Positions 7,942 through 17,179 are shown, numbered from the stretch's first letter. The stretch is DNA of 64,000 bases from UBA2450 sp045226015 (GCA_045226015.1 JBGVBY010000013.1:190805-254804); one strand, 5' to 3'. The notes: generated by a model from the sequence alone, not told the origin. Program-made: numbers and translations.

Positions 7942-8901
7942 ATGAAACATTTGATTATTGTTAACAGCAAAGCTGGACAAGAAAAAAATCTCGAAGAATT
8001 CAAAAAGAAAGTTGCTTCTGACTTTAAAGGATTAGACTTTGAAATATATGAAACAACTGGACCAAGAAGTGTCATTCCATTTTTAAAAGAATATTTAGGA
8101 AAAAGTAAAGACACAGTGAGAGTGTATGCTTGTGGTGGTGACGGCACAATTCATGAAGTAGTGAATGCGATCGTCGGACATAAAAACGTTGAACTCGCTG
8201 TTTTAGCGGTCGGTACTGGTAATGACTTTGTCAAGATCTATTCCGAAAGCAAAGATTATGACGACATCGTCAAAAATAAGAGTGGCGCTAATAGATTCCA
8301 AGACTTCAAAGCCTTAATTAACGGCAAAGTCGAAGAAATTGACTTAAGCAAAATGACTGGCGAAAGTATGAAAGAACCATGGTATTCCATTAACGTCATT
8401 AACTTTGGTTTCGATGCGATTGTCGGTGCTAAAGGAAACGAAAATAAGCTCAAAGGAAGAAAGAATCCTTATGGTCCTAGAGCAATTATTCCTGCAATCA
8501 TCGGTGGTAGATTCAATAAAATCATCGTTAAGGCTGATGGAGAGCAACTCAATAAGAAGAGAATGCTTTTAGCATCATTAGCCCAAGGACAATGGGTTGG
8601 TGGACAATATCACGCTTCTCCTAAGAGTGATAACACCGATGGATTAATCGATGTTATGTTACTTAGATGCATGTCATTCTTAAGATTAATGGTTCAATAT
8701 TTTGGTAGATACCAAAAAGGTGAACACATGGATAATCCAAAACTCATGAAACGCATTGTTTATAGAAGAGCTAAAGAAATTGAAATCATCGGTAACAAAG
8801 ATATTGATATCTGTGTTGATGGCGAAATCGTTAGAGGCAAGACCTTCAAAGTTGAAGTTATGCCTAAAGCCCTTAAATTTGTCGTTCCAAACAATAAATA
8901 A
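7942..8901 (+). CDS. Diacylglycerol kinase family lipid kinase
   Basis: 319 residues. The catalytic core motifs of the DAGK_cat family are present: N-terminal IIVNSKAGQ, the nucleotide loop ACGGDGTIHEVVNAI, and LAVGTGNDFVK. The C-terminal half carries the beta-sandwich with DGEIV near the end, as in DgkB/YegS proteins. Such soluble enzymes phosphorylate diacylglycerol or related lipids to phosphatidic acid. PlsC, whose product is also phosphatidic acid, is encoded two bases downstream, so the pair probably feeds phospholipid synthesis and recycling. AAGGAG lies ten bases upstream of the ATG. Confidence 0.88.
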   Translation: MKHLIIVNSKAGQEKNLEEFKKKVASDFKGLDFEIYETTGPRSVIPFLKEYLGKSKDTVRVYACGGDGTIHEVVNAIVGHKNVELAVLAVGTGNDFVKIYSESKDYDDIVKNKSGANRFQDFKALINGKVEEIDLSKMTGESMKEPWYSINVINFGFDAIVGAKGNENKLKGRKNPYGPRAIIPAIIGGRFNKIIVKADGEQLNKKRMLLASLAQGQWVGGQYHASPKSDNTDGLIDVMLLRCMSFLRLMVQYFGRYQKGEHMDNPKLMKRIVYRRAKEIEIIGNKDIDICVDGEIVRGKTFKVEVMPKALKFVVPNNK

Positions 8902-8903
8902 TT

Positions 8904-9713
8904 ATGATTATTGAGGCACTCATTGTTTTAATTGATTTCGCGTTTACCGCGTTATTAACCTTAACATTACCTTTAGGTAAAGGTTATCATTATTGGGTGC
9001 CTTTTCTATTCCTTATAATTGGTTATATTGTCGGGGTAGCGTTAACTTGGCTTATTTTGACTGCCTTTGCAATGCCATTTAAAAAGGATAAATACTATAA
9101 GAAACCCAATAAATGGGCAAATTTCTTATTAACAGAATCTATTACTTATATAGATAATCACGCGAGAGCAAAAATTATCTATCGTTCTAAAATGGAACTT
9201 CCAAAAGAAAGATACCTTCTCGTCTGTAATCATCGTAGCAAGTTCGATCCGATGTTACTCACTAAGTTATATGGTCATAAAGGCTTATCCTTTATCTCTA
9301 AGCCCACTAACTTCAAGATTCCTCTTGGTGGTCACTTCATGAAAGCAAGCTGCTATCAATCGATTGACCGTTACGACAAGTTGAAGTCCTTAGAAGTGAT
9401 GAACGAGGCTTCTAGACTAGTTTCTGAGGGTTTAACAAGCATTGGAGTGTTCCCGGAAGGAACAAGAAGTGAAGATAATAACTTACATGAATTCCACGAA
9501 GGCGTCTTCTCCATCGCTAAAAAGACTAATTGTCCGATTGTAGTGGTGACACTTGATGGAACCGAAAACATCCATTCAAACTTCCCACTTCATCGCACAA
9601 AAGTATATATGGATATGATTGAAGTTCTTTATCCAAGCGATTATCAAAACATGATCGTTAAAGAGATTAGCGACCATGTTCATGATAAGATGCTAGAATC
9701 ATTAGGAAAATAA
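8904..9713 (+). CDS. plsC: 1-acyl-sn-glycerol-3-phosphate acyltransferase
   Basis: 269 residues. Two hydrophobic segments at residues about 3-22 and 29-55 anchor it in the membrane. The acyltransferase motifs are complete: NHRSKFDP (HX4D catalytic pair), FPEGTRSEDN (glycerophosphate binding), and CPIVVVTLDGT. It adds the second acyl chain to lysophosphatidate. The start follows the kinase stop by two bases, with no separate ribosome site beyond translational coupling. PlsY, the enzyme for the previous step, is encoded at 61769-62536 in this window. Confidence 0.9.
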   Translation: MIIEALIVLIDFAFTALLTLTLPLGKGYHYWVPFLFLIIGYIVGVALTWLILTAFAMPFKKDKYYKKPNKWANFLLTESITYIDNHARAKIIYRSKMELPKERYLLVCNHRSKFDPMLLTKLYGHKGLSFISKPTNFKIPLGGHFMKASCYQSIDRYDKLKSLEVMNEASRLVSEGLTSIGVFPEGTRSEDNNLHEFHEGVFSIAKKTNCPIVVVTLDGTENIHSNFPLHRTKVYMDMIEVLYPSDYQNMIVKEISDHVHDKMLESLGK

Positions 9714-9738
9714 AAAGGGGTAAACCCCTTTTCTTTTT
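9713..9738. terminator. Bidirectional terminator between plsC and the ABC exporter
   Basis: Stem AAAAGGGG/CCCCTTTT with loop TAAA; T-rich on both strands. It serves the convergent plsC and ABC permease genes. Confidence 0.85.
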
Positions 9739-10555
9739 ACTTAATATCTCTCTTCTTGAAGAGTGCTAATCCGCTAAAGAAGAAGATTGCAGCCCATCCA
9801 AGTGGGACCAATATACCTGCAGCAATCATATCTCCAGATTGTTTATATGGTTCAGCAATAAGTCCACCTAAACTATTAATTAATGACATTACATCATTGG
9901 AGTAGAATCCTGGCATATAAAGTGGATTAATCCACATTGACCAATGATTAACTGACAAGTTTGATTTAGACAAGCTTGCTAAGAACGCAATTAGCGGAAT
10001 ATATGTGAGCATAACTAGAAGGACTACAACAATTGGGATTGATCCTCCGATAGATCTCAACAAAGTTGCAAAGAAGATTGATAATGCGGTCAAGAATACG
10101 TAGGAACAAACAACATATACTATGTATAATCCTGCAAAAGAAGCGAAGTGAGCAGGTAAAGTGCTGAAATCAAATCCTCTAATTCCATCATAAACAACAC
10201 CTATAAGCACCATGATAGCGCTATAACCTATCGCTAAGATAAATGTGAAGATTAAACCAGTAATAAATAAGCCTAAATAAAGCTTACTCTTGCTAATTCC
10301 GGCAATAATTTTGTTTCTAATTGTACCAAAGGTAAATTCACCTACAGTGAAAACAATTAAGTTAATTGGGATAGTCAAACCGAAGTTGCTACCTAAGTTT
10401 GTGCTGGTTAAGAATGCATTAGTGGTGCTTAGTGATTTTGACGCATAGTTGATAAGCGATAATAAAATCGCTAAAGAAACACCAATAATACAAGTAATAA
10501 GGAATGTCTTATCTCTAAATAATTTGAATAATGAGGATTTAATAATGTTAATCAT
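9737..10555 (-). CDS. ABC-2 type transporter permease
   Basis: 272 residues with about six membrane helices: residues about 17-38, a long GLTIPINLIVFTVGEF segment, and helices at GLFITGLIFTFILAIG, SFAGLYIVYVVCSYVF, IPIVVVLLVMLTYIP and a last one before the KKRDIK tail. This is the ABC-2 export permease pattern. The start at 10555 has GGAGGT seven bases upstream, inside the end of the ATPase gene, so the two are translationally coupled; a longer frame starting with TTG at 10570 is less likely. It pairs with the ATPase to form an exporter of unknown substrate. Confidence 0.82.
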   Translation of the reverse strand: MINIIKSSLFKLFRDKTFLITCIIGVSLAILLSLINYASKSLSTTNAFLTSTNLGSNFGLTIPINLIVFTVGEFTFGTIRNKIIAGISKSKLYLGLFITGLIFTFILAIGYSAIMVLIGVVYDGIRGFDFSTLPAHFASFAGLYIVYVVCSYVFLTALSIFFATLLRSIGGSIPIVVVLLVMLTYIPLIAFLASLSKSNLSVNHWSMWINPLYMPGFYSNDVMSLINSLGGLIAEPYKQSGDMIAAGILVPLGWAAIFFFSGLALFKKRDIK

Positions 10556-11465
10556 TTTTAATACCTCCAATCAAATTGAGATAGTATTCTTCAACACTCA
10601 TTTCGGTGGTGCGAATATCACTAATTTCAATTCCTTTTTTCTCAAGTTTGACTAATAAGTCAACTGGCTTAATTGTATCATAAATTCTTATAGAATTTGT
10701 TGAGACCAATAAGTCTTTACATCCGATTTCATTAAGAACTTTTTCAAGTTTATTAACATCTTGATAACGGATATCAATTCCGCGTTTACATTCATTGATT
10801 AAATCTTCGGCGGAAATTTCTTTAAGTAAATGCCCGTGAGAGATAAATCCATAGTAAGAAGCGACTTTCTCTAATTCAGAAAGAATATGACTAGAAATCA
10901 AGAAAGTAATGCCTTTTCTATTAAGATTAATAATTAATTCTCTTAACTCGGCAACTCCACTTGGATCAAGTCCATTCATAGGTTCATCTAAGAACATAAG
11001 ATCTGGTTTGTTTAGTAAAAGAAGCGCAATTCCTAATCTTTGTCTCATACCTAAAGAGAAATTACCAGCTTTCTTTTTACCAGTATCTTCTAGACCAACG
11101 CTTTTCAAAGCGTCATCAATTACTTGTTTTGAATCTTTGATGCCGTAATATAAGCAAGCATATTTAAGATTTTGTCTAGCAGTCATTGATGGTACTAATG
11201 ATGGAGCTTCAACAATTGCAGATATCTTCTTTCTAATTCCATAGATTTTTCTATCCTTAAAGTTGGTGTCATATAAAGAATATTCACCAGAAGTAGGATT
11301 AGCTAAACCCATTAATAAGCGGATAATAGTGGTTTTACCACTTCCGTTTTCTCCAACGAATCCATAAACGGATCCTTGAGGAATATGCATGTTTACTTTA
11401 TTAACGGCGTAGAAATTGCTGCCATATCTTTTAGATAAGTCATGTGTTTCAACAACGTTTTTCAT
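10548..11465 (-). CDS. ABC transporter ATP-binding protein (BcrA/CcmA-type)
   Basis: 305 residues. Walker A GENGSGKTT, signature FSLGMRQRLG, Walker B DLMFLDEP and the switch histidine in LISSHIL are all present, so the ATPase should be active. The C-terminal extension of about 90 residues is typical of the ATPases paired with ABC-2 permeases (antibiotic or peptide export and immunity types). ACCTCC on the plus strand (11471-11476) is its ribosome site, five bases from the ATG. A TATACT -10 box at 11489-11484 (minus strand) would start the mRNA almost at the ribosome site, giving a very short leader. Confidence 0.9.
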   Translation of the reverse strand: MKNVVETHDLSKRYGSNFYAVNKVNMHIPQGSVYGFVGENGSGKTTIIRLLMGLANPTSGEYSLYDTNFKDRKIYGIRKKISAIVEAPSLVPSMTARQNLKYACLYYGIKDSKQVIDDALKSVGLEDTGKKKAGNFSLGMRQRLGIALLLLNKPDLMFLDEPMNGLDPSGVAELRELIINLNRKGITFLISSHILSELEKVASYYGFISHGHLLKEISAEDLINECKRGIDIRYQDVNKLEKVLNEIGCKDLLVSTNSIRIYDTIKPVDLLVKLEKKGIEISDIRTTEMSVEEYYLNLIGGIKND

Positions 11466-11580
11466 AATATACCTCCGTGTAATAGTATACTCATAAGTAA
11501 ATAAAATTTAAGTAAAATCACAAAAACGTTGAATGATTTTTAATCATTAACTAAAATAATCAATTAGAGGAAAAATTTAT

Positions 11581-12777
11581 ATGAAAAAAGATAGAAGATC
11601 ATTTGATGGTGTTTCTAGATTTGCTTTGACTGTTTTAGTGGCATTAATTATTTTCTCAGTGTTCGCTAATTCATTCATCATGGTCTCAGACACCTTAAAA
11701 GAAGCAAACTTCCCAAGTACTGGTACATTAGGAATGCTTTTTGATTACAGTGCAACAGCCGGACACTCCATGAAATTCCTTGGACAAGTCCTTTCTAACA
11801 TCGTGGCATATATCTTTATGCTCTGTGGTGTAATCGTATTTTTCTTATCACTTGCATTAATCAAACACGACAAAGTCGTAAAAGCAAAATGTGCAGTTTT
11901 AGGATTAGCATTATTTGTTCCAGCAACAATCGGTTTAACTGGTGGAGTTATTGACTTCTTTGGACATGGTTTCAATTTCTTAAATAACACAAAGGGATTA
12001 GAACCATCACTCATTATGGCGTGCTACATTTGCACATTATTACTTGATGTCGCATTCTTAGTGCTTGCCTTCATTAGCTTGGTTAGTGGTATTCGTACTG
12101 CTGTTAAAGTTAATAGAGGCGAAGTCATCTATGATGCACACCCAGAAAGAAAAGTTGCAAAACAAGAACAATCTCCAGCGGAAAAAGCTGCTGAAAGAGA
12201 AGAATTACTCAAGAGCATCAGAGAAATCGTTAAAGAAGAACTCGATAAACTTGATCGTGTTGTTATCGCTAAAGAAGCTCCTGTTGTTCGCGAAGTAAAA
12301 CCAGCTCCAGCACCTGCTCCAGTCGTGGAAGAAGAAAGCAAACTTTCTATTCAAAGAATTCCATTCGCTGAAAAGATTGTTAAAGCTGATAAAGATCTTC
12401 AAGAAAAATATAACGAAATCAAGAGTGATTTCCTTGCATATGGAGCATCTAGTAGAGTTTCAGTTGCTGGCGATACATTCAGATTACATCGTAAACCATA
12501 TGCAAAGATCACACTCGTTGGTAAGACCTTAAAAGTCTACTTTGCATTAAATCCAAGAGACTTCAGGGATTCACCAATCCCAGTTGTTGACGCTAGCGAC
12601 AAAGTGGCTTATGAAGAAGTTCCAGCCTTACTTAAAGTTAAATCTAACTTAGCGGTCAAACGAGCTAAAGATTTAATGGAAATGGCAATGGCTAAAGACG
12701 GATACGCTAAAGAAAAAGAACCAGTTGATCATAACTGGGTTAGAGACATCCGCTTAGAACTCAAAGCTAAGAAATAA
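11581..12777 (+). CDS. Four-helix membrane protein with a conserved C-terminal domain of unknown function
   Basis: 398 residues, function not recognised. Membrane helices at about 13-35, 68-94, 103-125 and 145-170 are followed by a charged helix (194-226), a Pro-Ala linker (PAPAPAP near 241-247) and a soluble domain at 258-396. That domain (RIPFAEKIVKAD ... RLHRKPYAKITLVGKTLKVYFALNP ... VPALLKVKSNLAVKRAKDLM) is one I recall from many uncharacterised Firmicutes proteins, but without a known role. GAGGA precedes the ATG. It is followed by a terminator, so it is probably monocistronic. The domain likely faces the cytoplasm. Confidence 0.75.
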   Translation: MKKDRRSFDGVSRFALTVLVALIIFSVFANSFIMVSDTLKEANFPSTGTLGMLFDYSATAGHSMKFLGQVLSNIVAYIFMLCGVIVFFLSLALIKHDKVVKAKCAVLGLALFVPATIGLTGGVIDFFGHGFNFLNNTKGLEPSLIMACYICTLLLDVAFLVLAFISLVSGIRTAVKVNRGEVIYDAHPERKVAKQEQSPAEKAAEREELLKSIREIVKEELDKLDRVVIAKEAPVVREVKPAPAPAPVVEEESKLSIQRIPFAEKIVKADKDLQEKYNEIKSDFLAYGASSRVSVAGDTFRLHRKPYAKITLVGKTLKVYFALNPRDFRDSPIPVVDASDKVAYEEVPALLKVKSNLAVKRAKDLMEMAMAKDGYAKEKEPVDHNWVRDIRLELKAKK

Positions 12778-12785
12778 TTAAAGTT

Positions 12786-12814
12786 AAGATGTGCTTGCAC
12801 ATCTTTTCTTTTTG
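12786..12814 (+). terminator. Rho-independent terminator
   Basis: Stem AAGATGTG/CACATCTT with loop CTTG, followed by a T-rich run. Confidence 0.85.
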
Positions 12815-12848
12815 TTTTTATAATTAATCATCGGAGGAGAATATTAAA

Positions 12849-13325
12849 ATGATTGGTAAAAAAGTAATTGCTTTTGTCGAGTTAGGATTTTCGTTCATCT
12901 TTTTTGTCGCGGCAATCGTTAACTTGGTTAAATGGAGTAACGCATTCCCATTAATCGGATTATCAGGATCAATGGCCTTAGCAGCTTTCGGATTATTTGC
13001 TATACTTCATAAATCAAAAGCAGAAGAACCAAATATTAAACCACATTACTTTAAAACAACAAGTGAATACGTCCATCGTATTGTTGCGATTGCGGCGATT
13101 ATCTGGTACTTCTCATTCTTGACAGCATCATTCGTGTTTGTTGTTGTGCTACAACTCGTCTTTGCCCGTGGTAATTTAACATTCCTTATCATTGGTTCTG
13201 GTGTGCCACTAGTGAGCTGTTTAGTTTTCCATGCCATTTCTTTAGCGTTAACATATAAGCAACAAAGCGATTATGTTAGACTAGAGCAACTTGAAGTTCT
13301 TAAAGAAATTGCTGAAAAGAAATAA
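12849..13325 (+). CDS. Small four-helix membrane protein, unknown function
   Basis: 158 residues, not recognised. Hydrophobic helices lie at about 5-27, 32-51, 75-100 and 108-136, and a charged, helical C-terminal tail (YVRLEQLEVLKEIAEKK) follows. CGGAGGAG stands 10 bases before the ATG, one of the better ribosome sites here. It is flanked by terminators on both sides and so forms its own transcription unit. The similar topology of the preceding gene (membrane helices then a charged cytoplasmic part) may hint at a related role, but there is no evident sequence similarity. Confidence 0.7.
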   Translation: MIGKKVIAFVELGFSFIFFVAAIVNLVKWSNAFPLIGLSGSMALAAFGLFAILHKSKAEEPNIKPHYFKTTSEYVHRIVAIAAIIWYFSFLTASFVFVVVLQLVFARGNLTFLIIGSGVPLVSCLVFHAISLALTYKQQSDYVRLEQLEVLKEIAEKK

Positions 13326-13340
13326 TTTAGGAATCACAAA

Positions 13341-13362
13341 AAAGAGCCGATTGGCTCTTTTT
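13341..13362. terminator. Bidirectional terminator
   Basis: AAAGAGCC/GGCTCTTT with loop GATT, A-rich upstream and T-rich downstream; separates the small membrane protein from convergent yggS. Confidence 0.85.
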
Positions 13363-13363
13363 A

Positions 13364-13996
13364 TTATTCTTTGAATAATATCCTGCCTAGTCTTATATGA
13401 GTGGCGTCTTCTTTAATCGCGTTTAGGTAATCATCGCTCATCCCCATGCTAAGGTAGGGAAGTTTGATTTTGAATTCTTTTTCCAATTCATCTCGTAACA
13501 AACTTAATTTATGGAATTGTTCATCGGTGTTTTCGCTTGATTTAACCGCCATCATCATAAGGCCAACAAGTTTAATCTTCTTGTATTTTAGGAGTTCCTT
13601 AACAAAGTCTTTTACTTCATAATATGGAACGCCGTTTTTAGTTTCTTCAAGATTGATTGACACTTCGATAAAAGTGTTTAACTGTTCTTTTCTTTCTTTT
13701 TCAATAAGATCAGCAAGTTTTAATGAATCCAAAGAGTGGAGATAATCAATCTTGTTTATTACTTCTTTAGCTTTGTTTCTTTGTAAGTGTCCAATGAAAT
13801 GCCACACGATATTTTTATCGTTCAATAAACTTTGTTTATTAATAAAGGAATCGACACGGTTTTCTCCGAAGTTATTGATTCCAGATTCAAGTAAATTATT
13901 CATTGTCTCAGCGTCAATGTATTTAGTAGCCGCAACAACAGTGATGTTATTAGGAATAGTAAGTAAGAACTCTTTGATATCGTCTCTGATTTTCAT
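13364..13996 (-). CDS. yggS: Pyridoxal-phosphate homeostasis protein (YggS/PROSC family)
   Basis: 210 residues, slightly shorter than the usual 220-230. The PLP lysine is Lys25 in VVAATKYID; the family motifs GINNFGENRVDSF, WHFIGHLQRNKAK and LVGLMMMA follow in order, and LSMGMSDDYLNAI, ATHIRLGRILF closes the barrel. The protein binds PLP without catalysing a reaction and buffers its supply. In Bacilli this gene commonly sits near sepF and ylmG; that context is absent. It has no ribosome site, and a -10 box seven bases before the ATG implies a leaderless mRNA. Confidence 0.9.
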   Translation of the reverse strand: MKIRDDIKEFLLTIPNNITVVAATKYIDAETMNNLLESGINNFGENRVDSFINKQSLLNDKNIVWHFIGHLQRNKAKEVINKIDYLHSLDSLKLADLIEKERKEQLNTFIEVSINLEETKNGVPYYEVKDFVKELLKYKKIKLVGLMMMAVKSSENTDEQFHKLSLLRDELEKEFKIKLPYLSMGMSDDYLNAIKEDATHIRLGRILFKE

Positions 13997-14003
13997 ACTA
14001 AAG

Positions 14004-14033
14004 ATTGTAGTGCTTCTCTTTTGACTTTTTCAA
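14004..14033 (-). promoter_or_regulatory. Promoter of a leaderless yggS mRNA
   Basis: On the minus strand TTGAAA (14033-14028), 18-bp spacer, TACAAT (14009-14004), then seven bases to the ATG at 13996. Confidence 0.55.
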
Positions 14034-14088
14034 GTGTAATTCTATTGTATAAATAATTAATTATTATATAATTGAATTAGGACTATTT

Positions 14089-15918
14089 ATGGAAGAATTT
14101 AAGAAAGACGAAACTAAGTTTCAAGATACAGATTTGCTTGAACCAATCGAATTCTATAAGCATCAATTAAAAGACGCATTCCACGAAAACGCGGAAGATT
14201 ATTTTGAGTACTTATCTAAGAAAGCTGAAACAAATGTTGAGGCTAATAGAGAAGCGGTCAAAAAATACGATGCAGAAGTCGCTAAGATTAATTCTTTAAG
14301 CAACAACGCCAAAAAACAAAAGTCAGGAATTGGATGGATGATTTTCTTATTAATCATGTCTGCTTTTGGTATCGCTATTCCTTTAGTTCTTTTAAACAAG
14401 ATTCCTCTAGCGGTTTCTATCGCAGTTCCTATTGGATGTGCTGGATTAATTGCTTTAGCAATCGTAATGATTGTTAAAATGAAGAAAAAATGGAAAAAAC
14501 TAAACGAAGAAATTGCTAAACACCAAGAAATAGCCAACAAGCATAAAGCGGAAGCTGAAGGTTATATGGCAAAGCTTAACAGCATGTTTGAAGCCAATAT
14601 GGCGGCTTTACTCATGAGTAAGACTACACCTGTTATTGATTTAGATCGTGATTTCGATCCTGAAAAATATACTCTGTTACACGAAAAATACGGATATACA
14701 TCTAACCAATCTCCATCTGTTAGTACGTTGTTCGCTCAATCAGGACATATTTTAGGTAATCCATTCGTAATCGCAAAAACCTATGTTCAATCTATGCGCG
14801 ACCATGTTTATAGAGGAACATTAACAATTACGTGGACTGAAAGGGTGTCTGATGGAAAAGGCGGAACAAGAACCGTTTTAAGAAGTGAAACATTGGTAGC
14901 AACTGTTACAGCACCTGAACCAGCGTATCATATTGATACGACTTTAATATATGGCAATGAAGCTGCACCTAATTTATCATTCTCTCGTTCTCCAACAGGA
15001 CACGGAAATGATGATGATAAACACTTAGAAAAATACATAAAGAGTTTTGACAAGAAACTTGACAAAGAAGTGGAAAAAGATCTCAAAAGAAATGATGATA
15101 GTGTTTTCACTCGACTCCATAATAGTGAGTTTGAAGCATTATTTAATGCTTTGAATCGTGATAATGAAATGGAATTTAGACTTCTTTTCACTCCGCTCGC
15201 TCAAAAGAATATGATTTCTTTAATCAGAGATAAAGATAAAGTTGGTTATGGCGATGATTTCAGCTTTAGAAAATCAAAGAAACTCAATTACATCGGTGCT
15301 GGACACTTATATAACTCCTCTGAACTTGATAAAGGGCCATCTGATTTAAGATCATATAGTTACGATATCGCTCATAGAAACTTCGTTGATTATTGTGATA
15401 GATATTGTAAACAAATCTATTTCGCTTTAGCGCCTCTTATTTCCATCCCATTATATCAACAACATAAGACTTTAGATTTTATCTATAACGGTAGATTTGG
15501 ACACAACGTTACTCAAGAAGAAGCAGAAGCAGCCGCTAACTGCCATAACTGGAATTTATTTAAGCACCCAGCAACTAGAAGCGTAGGCGTTATTCTTAAG
15601 AGCAAATTTGTTAGAAGCAACGAATCAGTTGATGAATGTGAAATTACCGCTCATTCATTCTCTGGAACAGATAGAGTGTCTTACATCAGAAAATACGGTG
15701 GAGATGGTAGATGGCATGATGTTCCTGTTAAATGGATTGAATACAATCCAATCTCTCAAGTTACTCCATTTGCGGTGGGTAGAGCTAATGAAAACACATA
15801 TTATGATTTTAACGGCAAATTCTGCGCTGGAGATTACAACAAATTATTAGAACGATATCAAAAAGCTGATCAAGTTCTATACAAAAAAGGGTTATTTTCT
15901 TTCGTTAAGAAAGGTTAA
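14089..15918 (+). CDS. Large membrane protein encoded with LemA, unknown function
   Basis: 609 residues, not identified. A soluble helical N-terminus (1-80) is followed by two membrane helices (82-102 and 106-129), a coiled-coil-like stretch (KKKWKKLNEEIAKHQEIANKHKAEAEGYMAKL), and a cytoplasmic or external body of about 440 residues with beta-rich segments (YRGTLTITWTERVSDGKGGTRTV). Its neighbour downstream is a LemA-family protein. In other bacteria lemA is often next to genes of the DUF3137 type with a similar two-helix plus large soluble-domain layout; this protein may belong there, but I cannot prove it. A TATAAT at 14067-14072 lies 16 bases before the ATG, with GGAC as a poor ribosome site. 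Confidence 0.65.
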   Translation: MEEFKKDETKFQDTDLLEPIEFYKHQLKDAFHENAEDYFEYLSKKAETNVEANREAVKKYDAEVAKINSLSNNAKKQKSGIGWMIFLLIMSAFGIAIPLVLLNKIPLAVSIAVPIGCAGLIALAIVMIVKMKKKWKKLNEEIAKHQEIANKHKAEAEGYMAKLNSMFEANMAALLMSKTTPVIDLDRDFDPEKYTLLHEKYGYTSNQSPSVSTLFAQSGHILGNPFVIAKTYVQSMRDHVYRGTLTITWTERVSDGKGGTRTVLRSETLVATVTAPEPAYHIDTTLIYGNEAAPNLSFSRSPTGHGNDDDKHLEKYIKSFDKKLDKEVEKDLKRNDDSVFTRLHNSEFEALFNALNRDNEMEFRLLFTPLAQKNMISLIRDKDKVGYGDDFSFRKSKKLNYIGAGHLYNSSELDKGPSDLRSYSYDIAHRNFVDYCDRYCKQIYFALAPLISIPLYQQHKTLDFIYNGRFGHNVTQEEAEAAANCHNWNLFKHPATRSVGVILKSKFVRSNESVDECEITAHSFSGTDRVSYIRKYGGDGRWHDVPVKWIEYNPISQVTPFAVGRANENTYYDFNGKFCAGDYNKLLERYQKADQVLYKKGLFSFVKKG

Positions 15919-15949
15919 TAATATACAATAATTATTGGAGGAATAAAAA

Positions 15950-16612
15950 ATGGCTAATGAATTAGACGAAATGACTGGTCCAGTTAATCAAGAAGGACGC
16001 GATGTTAATGTCATTGAAAAACAACTCAAAGTGGAAATGACCACAGGACTTAAAGTCTGTAACGTAATGTGCATTTTCCCTGGAGTACTTTTACTTGGAA
16101 TTCCAACTATTGTTTGGCTTTATAAGAAAGCAAAAGCAAAAGAATATTTCCAAAAATTACAACAACAAATCCAACACAACGCTTCTCAAATCGATAATTT
16201 CTTAGAACAAAGAGTCGTTATCTTACAAAACGTTGCCCGTTTATTAGACAAGGCAATCGATTTAGATAAGTCTACCTTCACTGAAATCGCTAAGAATAGA
16301 AGTGCTGGTAGCTTAAATGGCGCTGCTGATGCAATTGAAAGTGTTAATAAGGCAATCAATGTTTCCTTAGAAGCATATCCAGATTTAAGAGCACATGGTG
16401 AAATTGCTGATGCAATGCAACAAAACTCTTACTTACAAAAAGAAATTACAGCAGCTAGAGAAGTCTATAACGATTCTATTGCTTCCTGGAACAGAGAAAT
16501 CAACACCTGGGGTGCAAAGAAATACGTTGCTGCTAAAGAAGGATATACAACCCGTATACCATTTACAACAAGCAAACAAATTAAAGAAGCTGCTCGTGGA
16601 GTATTCTTCTAA
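15950..16612 (+). CDS. lemA: LemA family protein
   Basis: 220 residues. After a 30-residue soluble N-terminus there is one membrane helix (about 34-60, CNVMCIFPGVLLLGIPTIVW), then a long helical bundle. The motif FLEQRVVILQNVARLLDKAID corresponds to the LemA RRADLIPNLV-type helix, and YNDSIASWNREINTW to the later conserved helix. The C-terminal KQIKEAARGVFF is a LemA-like end. LemA proteins are membrane-anchored four-helix proteins of unclear role. GGAGGA lies nine bases upstream. The gap of 31 bases to the preceding large membrane protein suggests an operon. Confidence 0.8.
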   Translation: MANELDEMTGPVNQEGRDVNVIEKQLKVEMTTGLKVCNVMCIFPGVLLLGIPTIVWLYKKAKAKEYFQKLQQQIQHNASQIDNFLEQRVVILQNVARLLDKAIDLDKSTFTEIAKNRSAGSLNGAADAIESVNKAINVSLEAYPDLRAHGEIADAMQQNSYLQKEITAAREVYNDSIASWNREINTWGAKKYVAAKEGYTTRIPFTTSKQIKEAARGVFF

Positions 16613-16627
16613 TTAAAGGAGTAAAAA

Positions 16628-17179
16628 ATGAAATATAGATGTAAAGTTTGTGGACAAATAGTTGAAGTCGCCGAAGGCGAACCATGTCCAATCTGTGGTG
16701 CTAGTCACGATAAATTAGTGCCAATGACTGAAGAGAAGAAACAAGGTGAATTAACCTGGGCTGCCGAACACGTTATCGGAGTGGCTAAAGGCGTCGATGA
16801 ATTCATTCTTCAAGGATGTAGAGATCATTTCAAAGGCGAATGCTCTGAAGTTGGTATGTATCTCGCTATGAGCCGTCAAGCTCTTAGAGAAGGCTACCCA
16901 GAAATCGCTTTACTATTAGAGCAAATCGCAAAAGAAGAAGCCGAACACGCTGCTAGATTTGCAGAATTATTAGGCGAAGTCGTCGAAGAAGATACCAAAA
17001 AGAATCTTGAAAAGATGCTTGCTGGAGAAAACGGAGCTTGTGAATCTAAATTCGCAATCGCTAAAAAAGCTAAAGAACTCAATCTTGACGCAATTCATGA
17101 TTCAGTTCACGAAATGGCAAGAGACGAAGCTCGTCACGGCAAAGCTCTTGAAGCAATGCTTAAAAGATATTTCAAATAA
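16628..17179 (+). CDS. Reverse-type rubrerythrin (NADH peroxidase-like)
   Basis: 183 residues. The rubredoxin-like iron site comes first: Cys5, Cys8, Cys20 and Cys23 (YRCKVCG ... PCPICG). The ferritin-like diiron domain follows with EEAEHAARF and a second ExxH in DEARHGKA. In classical rubrerythrin the rubredoxin part is C-terminal, so this is the reversed order known from clostridial peroxidases. It would reduce hydrogen peroxide with electrons from NADH via a partner reductase, pointing to an anaerobic or microaerobic life. AAAGGAG is eight bases before the ATG. It follows lemA by 15 bases and is followed by a terminator. Confidence 0.9.
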   Translation: MKYRCKVCGQIVEVAEGEPCPICGASHDKLVPMTEEKKQGELTWAAEHVIGVAKGVDEFILQGCRDHFKGECSEVGMYLAMSRQALREGYPEIALLLEQIAKEEAEHAARFAELLGEVVEEDTKKNLEKMLAGENGACESKFAIAKKAKELNLDAIHDSVHEMARDEARHGKALEAMLKRYFK

